A program made the translations under genes and the position numbers. DNA of 64,000 bases from Alphaproteobacteria bacterium (GTDB lineage: Bacteria; Pseudomonadota; Alphaproteobacteria; GCA-2731375). Where the stretch lies: NCBI GenBank assembly GCA_016776605.1, contig JADHTB010000001.1, forward strand, positions 248,001 through 312,000, read 5' to 3'. Position 1 is the first letter of the stretch. The number at the start of each line of letters is the position of its first letter. The notes under the pieces were generated by a model. The model was not told the DNA's origin. It saw only the letters and a list, made by a program, of their open reading frames with translations, and ran no database searches. Below, piece after piece: positions 58,697-64,000 of this stretch.

Positions 58697-58797
58697 GCGC
58701 GCATTTGAAGAAAATGCGCCCGGACTCTTAAAAATAGAGCAATTGAACCAATTACTTAAGTCGCGAGAGCGACTCCGGTGCATTGAAAATTGCTCTC
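58697..58797 (-). repeat. Dispersed structured repeat, copy A2 (minus orientation)
   Basis: The reverse complement is about 90% identical to copy A1 (18529-18631), with the same order of outer stem, inner GTCGC-TCTC-GCGAC hairpin and end hairpin. It ends about 15 bases before the FkbM methyltransferase start at 58812. Relative to the downstream gene its orientation is the same as that of copy A1 to its gene. An open frame through the repeat (from 58665) is not a reason to extend the protein. Confidence 0.88.
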
Positions 58798-58811
58798 GCG
58801 CGGAGATATCC

Positions 58812-59777
58812 ATGAACGATCTGGGACCGCTGGTCGAGGCCTTTGCCAAAATTGAACCTTGGCGCGGCACTTGCACGGCTGGCTGTGTCGGTAATTTTCT
58901 TGGCGTCATGATCGACCTGGAATTCATCGCACGACATCATCCCTCCAATACCGAGCAGGAAAACGGTGACAGAGAGATGCAGACCTTTATGCCAAAGGTG
59001 GAAGACGGTGAACATTTCCTTGAATTCGCCGCCATACACAAGGCAGTCCACGCGGCGCGGGACCGGTTCGTCATGGTCGAACTGGGTGGCGGTTACGCGG
59101 CCCGGTCCGTGGATACCTACCGGACACTGCAAAAACTGAACCCCATGCCTTGCCAGTTGGTCATTGTCGAGGCGGAACCGACCCATTTCGAATGGGTCAA
59201 GCGGCACCTGAAAGCCAACGGCATCAACCCCCGTGATCATTGGCTGATCAAGGCGGCGGTCAGTGTAAACAGCGATCCAAAATTATTCATGCTGGGTTCC
59301 GGCGTCTATTACAATGGCATCGTAAAGCCGGGGGATATAGCGGCCATCATCGAGGAGATCGTCAAAATAGACAACACCGAACAGGCGTTGCGAAATTTGA
59401 TGACGGCGGGGCGCTGTGGCATGCAAGTTCCCTACGACAGCGCCGCCGGCCGGGACCTGTTTGACTACGAATTTGTCTCCACCATACCGTTGGCGGATAT
59501 TCTAGCGCCTTTACCCCATGTCGATCTGATGGATATCGACATCCAGGGGGCCGAAGATACGGCGATCACGCCGGCAATGGATCTGCTGGACAGCCGCGTG
59601 AAGCGGGTCCACATCGGCACCCACGGCGCCGATATACACCGTGGCCTGTGGGACCTGTTTTTCGAGCACGAATGGGTCTGTGAATTCGACTATCCGCCAT
59701 TCAACAAAAACACCACGCCCTGGGGCGATTTCGAGACCATGGACGGCGTCCTGCACCTGTATAATCCCCGCCTGTAG
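58812..59777 (+). CDS. FkbM family methyltransferase
   Basis: A 321-residue SAM-dependent methyltransferase of the FkbM type. Motif I is RFVMVELGGGYAARSVDTY, an acidic ligand follows in LVIVEAEPTHFEWVKRHL, and the FkbM hallmark is LPHVDLMDIDIQGAEDTAI followed by RVKRVHIGTHGADIH. FkbM enzymes O-methylate sugars, polyketides or surface glycans. The start at 58812 has GGAG close by and excludes translation of the repeat. It has no clear partner genes; the Hsp20 gene follows after about 130 bases. Confidence 0.88.
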   Translation: MNDLGPLVEAFAKIEPWRGTCTAGCVGNFLGVMIDLEFIARHHPSNTEQENGDREMQTFMPKVEDGEHFLEFAAIHKAVHAARDRFVMVELGGGYAARSVDTYRTLQKLNPMPCQLVIVEAEPTHFEWVKRHLKANGINPRDHWLIKAAVSVNSDPKLFMLGSGVYYNGIVKPGDIAAIIEEIVKIDNTEQALRNLMTAGRCGMQVPYDSAAGRDLFDYEFVSTIPLADILAPLPHVDLMDIDIQGAEDTAITPAMDLLDSRVKRVHIGTHGADIHRGLWDLFFEHEWVCEFDYPPFNKNTTPWGDFETMDGVLHLYNPRL

Positions 59778-59909
59778 GCCGACATCAACCATCGATCAAG
59801 TCTGTTCCCGAACCTCAGTTTTGACCTTCATCAAGGTATTGCGGCGGCCCAAGACGGTACTATGTATTTATTGAAGACCGTGTCCCATCGAGATGAAGGG
59901 AGTAGTAAT

Positions 59910-60335
59910 ATGGTTGAGAAATTAGCAACCAGCGGCCAAGGCGGTTGGTGGCCGGATGTGGCGGGGCCGTTGCATGCGCTGGGAGGCAAGATTCACGACT
60001 TCTTCTCACCGCAAGCCGAGGCTGGCGCGACGGACGATGCTTACGAAATCGAGTTGGAAATTCCAGGTGTCGATGAAAACGATATCGAGATTTCCCAGAG
60101 CGGCGATGTGCTCACGGTAAAGGGCGAGAAGCACGCCGCGCGCAAAGCAGAGGGCAAGACCTATTATTTCTCGGAACGGGTCTATGGCGCCTTCCAGCGG
60201 TCTTTCCGTCTACCCGGTGATGTTGATGCCGATGCTATCGTGGCCGTCTGCGAAAACGGCGTCTTGAAATTGAAACTGCCAAAGCGCCCCGGCACGGCGG
60301 AAAAAGTAAGACGGATCGAGATCAAGGCACGTTGA
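59910..60335 (+). CDS. Small heat shock protein Hsp20
   Basis: A 141-residue alpha-crystallin protein. Residues 1-45 are the variable N-terminal arm; the alpha-crystallin domain (about 48-135) shows YEIELEIPGVDENDIEISQ, LTVKGEKHAARKAEGKTYYF, the conserved GAFQRSFRLP and the ENGVLKLKLPK motif (A-x-x-x-n-G-v-L). It holds unfolded proteins for other chaperones. The start at 59910 was preferred because GAAGGGAG lies seven bases before; an upstream ATG at 59862 lacks one. The universal stress protein follows, so both may belong to a stress response. Confidence 0.93.
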   Translation: MVEKLATSGQGGWWPDVAGPLHALGGKIHDFFSPQAEAGATDDAYEIELEIPGVDENDIEISQSGDVLTVKGEKHAARKAEGKTYYFSERVYGAFQRSFRLPGDVDADAIVAVCENGVLKLKLPKRPGTAEKVRRIEIKAR

Positions 60336-60431
60336 TCTCTTGGCTTGCGCGGGATCACACCTTATCCTCCTGATAAGGGGCGTGGTGCCCCGGTGGCAAA
60401 CCAACACGCCGGAAGGGCAAAGGACTGTAAC

Positions 60432-60965
60432 ATGATGAAGACCATACTTGTAGCGACCGACGGCTCCGATCATGCCAAAAAGGCGTTGACACTGGCCAGT
60501 GATCTGGCGGCGAAATATGGTGCGCGCCTAGTCCTGACGCATGTGTTGTTATCCAATGCACGATCGGAAACATTGCGCGCCCTGGCCAGCCGCAGCGGTC
60601 TGTCGAAAAGGCTGCGGGACCTGCTGGATAATTACGAGGCGGACTTTCAGATGGAAGTCGCGGCGGCTGGTGCGGCGGTCGGCTTTGTCTCCGTCCCGCC
60701 GCCACGGGAGCTGGTGGAGACGATTGGCCAGCAGATCATGGAACGGGCCGAAAAAATTGCCGCCAAGGCCGGCGTCAAGAAAGTCGATACGGTCATGGCC
60801 GACGGCGATCCGGCGGACGTCATCCTGGATCTGGCAGCCAGCCACAAGGCAGAGATGATTGTGTTGGGCAGCCGGGGCTTGAGCGACTTCAAGGGTTTGT
60901 TGCTGGGCAGCATTTCGCACAAGGTCAGCGCCCGGGCCGAATGCACCTGCGTTACGGTGAAATAA
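60432..60965 (+). CDS. Universal stress protein
   Basis: A 177-residue UspA-domain protein. It starts MMKTILVATDGSDHAKKAL, and the C-terminal ATP-binding signature is IVLGSRGLSDFKGLLLGSIS followed by HKVSARAECTCVTVK (G-2x-G-9x-G-S pattern). Such proteins bind ATP or AMP and improve survival during stress. AAGGA sits seven bases before the chosen ATG at 60432; a frame from 60345 has no such site. It follows Hsp20 on the same strand by about 95 bases. Confidence 0.93.
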   Translation: MMKTILVATDGSDHAKKALTLASDLAAKYGARLVLTHVLLSNARSETLRALASRSGLSKRLRDLLDNYEADFQMEVAAAGAAVGFVSVPPPRELVETIGQQIMERAEKIAAKAGVKKVDTVMADGDPADVILDLAASHKAEMIVLGSRGLSDFKGLLLGSISHKVSARAECTCVTVK

Positions 60966-61052
60966 GCCCGGCGAAGACGCCCCTTTAGGTATGGGTTTGG
61001 ACTTGGTTTCAGGATTCGGGTTCAGGATGTGGCGGCGTAACCGGGTGGCAAA

Positions 61053-61679
61053 TCACCAGTTCGGAAATTTTTTGCCGGCGGCTTGGTAAGCGGCGACTTT
61101 TTCCACCACATAGGCGCGGAAGTCGGTTTTGTTATAGGCTTGTTCGCGGACGAATTCGAACATCCACAGGAAATGCACCGGGCGCAGATAGCCTGGCATG
61201 CGGGCAACTTCAAATGCCTTCGGAACGTTACCAGCGATGGCGGCGCCATTGTCGGTGATGAATTGGATGGTCGGTGTGAAACGAATTTTCCAATCCTTGG
61301 CCAATTCGCGCTCGGTCTTCATGTTGCCGGCAAAATCCATGACCTCGCGCGAACCCCAGATGTCCATCTGTACGATCTCGAAATTCTGTTTTACGTAGTC
61401 GCGAATCTCCGGTATTGCGAAATTCACCATGTGCATTTCGCGGCAATAGGGGCAGCCTTCCTGCTCCCACAGAATGGCGAAACGCTTTTTCGCTTTTTGG
61501 GTTTCGCTAAAATCGTCGGCGAGTTCGAGGAAACTCTCCAAAAACCAGCTTTGTGAATAGCGGCCCTTGCCTAACTCAAGCGGGGGATAACGCGTCTCCG
61601 CCGCCTGTGACGAGCGGGGCAGGGTCATGCCGGCAAGCCCGCCGAGGAGCGTTCCGCTGAATTGCCGTCTCGTCACCAT
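61053..61679 (-). CDS. soxW: Thioredoxin-like protein of the SoxW type
   Basis: A 208-residue exported thioredoxin-fold protein. The N-terminus MVTRRQFSGTLLGGLAGMTL has a twin-arginine pattern and a cleavage site near SSQA-AE. The active site is LWEQEGCPYCREMHMV (Cys-Pro-Tyr-Cys), and the cis-Pro loop RFTPTIQFI is present. SoxW receives electrons through CcdA/SoxV and keeps a thiol of the thiosulphate-oxidising complex reduced. ccdA and soxB lie about 1 kb further up on the same strand, which supports the name, although an unknown gene on the other strand separates them. Confidence 0.88.
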   Translation of the reverse strand: MVTRRQFSGTLLGGLAGMTLPRSSQAAETRYPPLELGKGRYSQSWFLESFLELADDFSETQKAKKRFAILWEQEGCPYCREMHMVNFAIPEIRDYVKQNFEIVQMDIWGSREVMDFAGNMKTERELAKDWKIRFTPTIQFITDNGAAIAGNVPKAFEVARMPGYLRPVHFLWMFEFVREQAYNKTDFRAYVVEKVAAYQAAGKKFPNW

Positions 61680-61857
61680 AATCAGCCAACTTTCTCACAA
61701 CGGGCCGCCCCGAATAATCGGGCCTCAATTGCCTTAAAGACGGCGCAACCGTAACATAATTAGGGATGCTGGACTATCCCGCCACCGAACACGATTATAT
61801 GATCTGTATCGGTATCGGATAAGACCGGCGCCGACGCTGTTTTAACGGGAAAGGTAG

Positions 61858-62607
61858 ATGGCAATGTATTCCAGGCTCATGCGGGTATGCCTCAACTTTG
61901 TGTTGGCTACCGTCTGCCTTTCTACGTTCACGCCCGTACTGATGGCGGCGCCGATCCATGATTTCAATAAAGCGCTTGGCGATACCATGCGGCACTATCG
62001 TTGGGCGGGCTATTACCTGCACACCGGCAACATTGCCTTGGCACAGCTGGAACTGGATGGTTTTGCCGTCAAGGCCGGCGGATTGTCGGAGCGCTATGCC
62101 CTATCGCCGCCGGGGATCTTTGCCAATGACCCCGATTGGACGTCTGATATCAAATACTTGCCCGTGGCCGCCACGGCGGCATTGGCGGCAAGCGATACAG
62201 GCGATGTCAAAAAAACCGAGTCCCTGTTGGCCCCGGTTCGCACACGAATGGGCAATATGCGGCGGCGCAATGGACTGTTTCTATTCGCGGACTGCATAGA
62301 TGCGGCCAACGGCGCGTTTGACCGGCTTTGGCGCGTTCGCCACCAACCCCCGGATTTCACCAAGCCGGCGCAGGTTGATGAAATGCGCCAGGATCTAGCG
62401 GTAACACTCTATTGGTACCGCCGTTGTCACGCAGAGGCACCGGCAGCGGCCCGCGACAATCAACAATTTCAGCGCTTGATGGAGGATTCCGTGCGCTCCC
62501 TAAGCTTGATATGGGAGGCGGCGCGCAACAAAAACAGCCGGCGGATCATCAACATTTTGCGCGAAGTACGGTCCGCCGACCGCCTGTTATATCTGAATTT
62601 CTATTGA
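61858..62607 (+). CDS. Unknown exported protein within the sox region
   Basis: A 249-residue protein I do not recognise. A signal peptide is likely (MRVCLNFVLATVCLSTF..., cleavage near VLMAA-PI). The mature part begins IHDFNKALGDTMRHYRWAGY, which looks helical, and the rest is mostly helical with two Cys (FLFADCIDAANG and YWYRRCHAEAP). There is no CxxCH haem motif, so it is not a cytochrome c; four-helix or TPR-like folds are possible. It lies between soxW and ccdA on the opposite strand, and its end faces ccdA with 15 bases between stop codons. A link with sulphur oxidation is likely but inferred. Confidence 0.8.
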   Translation: MAMYSRLMRVCLNFVLATVCLSTFTPVLMAAPIHDFNKALGDTMRHYRWAGYYLHTGNIALAQLELDGFAVKAGGLSERYALSPPGIFANDPDWTSDIKYLPVAATAALAASDTGDVKKTESLLAPVRTRMGNMRRRNGLFLFADCIDAANGAFDRLWRVRHQPPDFTKPAQVDEMRQDLAVTLYWYRRCHAEAPAAARDNQQFQRLMEDSVRSLSLIWEAARNKNSRRIINILREVRSADRLLYLNFY

Positions 62608-62622
62608 AGCGGCCGTAGGCGA

Positions 62623-63366
62623 TCAGCCAATCCGGCCCAGGACAGGCACTGCTTCCAACAGCCAATAGGCCAGTGCGGAAAATGTTCCACTTAGGAAAAG
62701 CAAACCGGTCGCCACCAGCAGGGCGCCAATGCCCCGTTCGATCCAAACCATTCGACTGCGAAAACGCACCATCAAGGCCATGAAGGGTTTCATCATCGCC
62801 GCGGCGATCAGAAAAGGCAGGCCAAGACCCAGGGAATAGACGGTGAGGAGACTGACGCCATAACTCACCGAACTCTCACCACCGGCCACCATTAGAATGG
62901 CCGCCAGAACCGGACCCACGCATGGCGTCCAGCCAAAAGCAAAAGCCAGGCCAATCATATAGGCGCCGATCCACCCGGCCGGCCGGTTCGGACCCCGAAA
63001 GCGGACGTCACGGTTCAAGAAGGCAAATTTGAAGACGCCCAGAAAATGCAAACCAAGCAGAATGATAACCACGCCGGCGATCTTGGATAACAGATCGATA
63101 TTGTCCGCCAGCAACTCGCCCAACAGACTTGCGGTCGCCCCCAGGGTGATGAACACGGTGGAGAAGCCAAGCACGAACAGCAGAGCCGTAAACATGACCC
63201 GGCGCCACAGTCTGCGGTCCACCTGCTCATCGCCGGTAATTTGTTCCAGCGAGACGCCGCCTAAAAAACACAGATAGGGCGGCACCAGCGGCAGCACGCA
63301 AGGCGATAGAAAGCTGAGGACACCGGCAGCAAAGGCCCCGGCAAAGGAAACGTCGAACCCGCCCAC
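62623..63366 (-). CDS. ccdA: Cytochrome c biogenesis protein CcdA (SoxV-like)
   Basis: A 247-residue membrane protein with about six hydrophobic segments. The two redox Cys are in VLSFLSPCVLPLVPPYL and FAFGWTPCVGPVLAA, the CcdA/DsbD core. It carries reducing power from cytoplasmic thioredoxin to periplasmic partners such as SoxW. The GTG start shares one base with the soxB stop, so the genes are coupled. Within a sox cluster this protein is usually called SoxV. Confidence 0.94.
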   Translation of the reverse strand: MGGFDVSFAGAFAAGVLSFLSPCVLPLVPPYLCFLGGVSLEQITGDEQVDRRLWRRVMFTALLFVLGFSTVFITLGATASLLGELLADNIDLLSKIAGVVIILLGLHFLGVFKFAFLNRDVRFRGPNRPAGWIGAYMIGLAFAFGWTPCVGPVLAAILMVAGGESSVSYGVSLLTVYSLGLGLPFLIAAAMMKPFMALMVRFRSRMVWIERGIGALLVATGLLFLSGTFSALAYWLLEAVPVLGRIG

Positions 63367-64000
63367 TATTCCGCCACCGTCACGTTATTGTGCCCACCGG
63401 CGGGTATCTGTTTCCTGGCCGCGATATAATCGGTGACCAGGTCATAGATCGCCGGGCCCTCGGCATCGGGATTGACCGAGGCCCAGCCGGCGACGGCGTA
63501 TTCCTTCGATGCTTCGATCCGCGCGCCGGTTTTCAATAATGTCATGCCTGATATGCGCTGGCCGATCGCCTTGTTAATGTCCATGTGGTAACTCATGCCA
63601 CCGACCCGAACCATGTCGCCGCCCTGTTGATAATATGGATCGGGATTGAAAAGATTGTCGGCAACATCCTCCAGCACCTCTTTCAAAAAGGCGCCGGTCA
63701 TATTGTTGCGATAAGCCGTCGGATAGGTGATGGCGGTTTGGCTATAGACATCTTCGACCGTGATCTCCTGGCCCGGCAAAAGGCTCGCCCCCCAGCGAAA
63801 ACCCGGCGAAAGCGCAATTTCCGCGTCCCGGCGTTCCAATAGCGCGTCACAAATCAGATCATCGAAGGTGCCGTTAAGATTGCCCCGGCGGTACAATAGG
63901 CCCTCGGTCTTGCCCAGGACCCTGGTCAATTCCTTTTCATAGGGGGCACGGGTTTTGGCGATCACCGCGGCGATTTCCGGATCCGGCGTAATCGCGTCGG
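63366..64000 (-). CDS. soxB: Thiosulfohydrolase SoxB, C-terminal part
   Basis: The frame is open to the end of the window; 211 residues of the C-terminal end are visible. The 5'-nucleotidase C-terminal domain shows GNLNGTFDDLICDALLER, SLLPGQEITVEDVYSQTA and GGDMVRVGGMSYHMD, with the sequence YPTAYRNNMTG, all matching SoxB. SoxB is the manganese enzyme that hydrolyses sulphate from the SoxYZ-bound thiosulphate in the periplasm. The metal-binding N-terminal domain lies outside the window. ccdA follows with a one-base overlap. Confidence 0.9.
   Translation of the reverse strand, partial: DAITPDPEIAAVIAKTRAPYEKELTRVLGKTEGLLYRRGNLNGTFDDLICDALLERRDAEIALSPGFRWGASLLPGQEITVEDVYSQTAITYPTAYRNNMTGAFLKEVLEDVADNLFNPDPYYQQGGDMVRVGGMSYHMDINKAIGQRISGMTLLKTGARIEASKEYAVAGWASVNPDAEGPAIYDLVTDYIAARKQIPAGGHNNVTVAE

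Noticed and set aside
58665-58811. Extended start of the FkbM methyltransferase
   Set aside because: The added 49 residues are translated from repeat copy A2, and the ribosome-binding site is in front of the ATG at 58812.

Overview
The window is a GC-rich, gene-dense stretch of what looks like an alphaproteobacterial chromosome. The main reasons are a FlbD-type flagellar regulator followed by flhA-flhF-flhG, a glnB-glnA pair with a sigma-54-like promoter, several CoxLMS-type molybdenum hydroxylases, many acyl-CoA dehydrogenases, and the end of a sox cluster. A free-living, motile, metabolically versatile member of the Rhodospirillales or a neighbouring order fits, but the sequence alone does not settle the genus. 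A selenocysteine tRNA shows that the organism decodes UGA as selenocysteine. I see no prophage, integron, insertion-sequence transposase or CRISPR array.

Layout: 1-5.1 kb is the end of a flagellar operon (flbD C-terminus, flhA, flhF, flhG and an unknown gene translationally coupled to flhG). 5.2-10.2 kb holds beta-oxidation genes (an enoyl-CoA hydratase and two acyl-CoA dehydrogenases) and, divergently, a class III aminotransferase with a small monooxygenase. 10.3-13.9 kb is a catabolic cluster (two polysaccharide-deacetylase-like hydrolases, a cysteine hydrolase, a PEP-mutase/isocitrate-lyase-like enzyme). 14-18.5 kb carries glnA, glnB, an aminotransferase and a third acyl-CoA dehydrogenase. 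18.5-26.3 kb has tRNA-His, copies of a dispersed structured repeat, a lone livF, a flavoprotein/cupin/ThDP-enzyme operon, an epimerase and a methyltransferase. 26.6-38.1 kb includes a lone molybdenum-hydroxylase large subunit, an SDR, malonyl-CoA decarboxylase, NAD(P)HX repair, an amidase, a Sel1-repeat protein, an M81 peptidase and an iron-type alcohol dehydrogenase.

38.1-39.1 kb has no convincing protein gene. Its plus strand can fold into a long chain of hairpins, at least nine of them capped by UUCG or UCCG tetraloops. The stretch ends in a GC-rich stem and a U-tract and is preceded by a plausible promoter. I read it as an undescribed structured RNA of roughly 650 nt, and it is the most interesting object in the window.

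39.1-52.1 kb on the minus strand is a run of twelve tightly packed genes. Two complete three-subunit molybdenum hydroxylases flank a CoA ligase and an enoyl-CoA hydratase/isomerase, followed by an SDR-fold protein, a RidA protein, a metallo-beta-lactamase-fold hydrolase and a LysE-type exporter. This looks like a pathway that hydroxylates an aromatic or heteroaromatic compound, activates it with CoA and degrades it. 52.3-58.6 kb carries an alpha/beta hydrolase, selC, a thiolase and a hydantoinase B/A pair whose A gene is frameshifted at a G6 run. 58.8-64 kb has an FkbM methyltransferase, Hsp20, a universal stress protein and sox genes (soxW, ccdA, partial soxB) interrupted by an unknown exported protein on the other strand.
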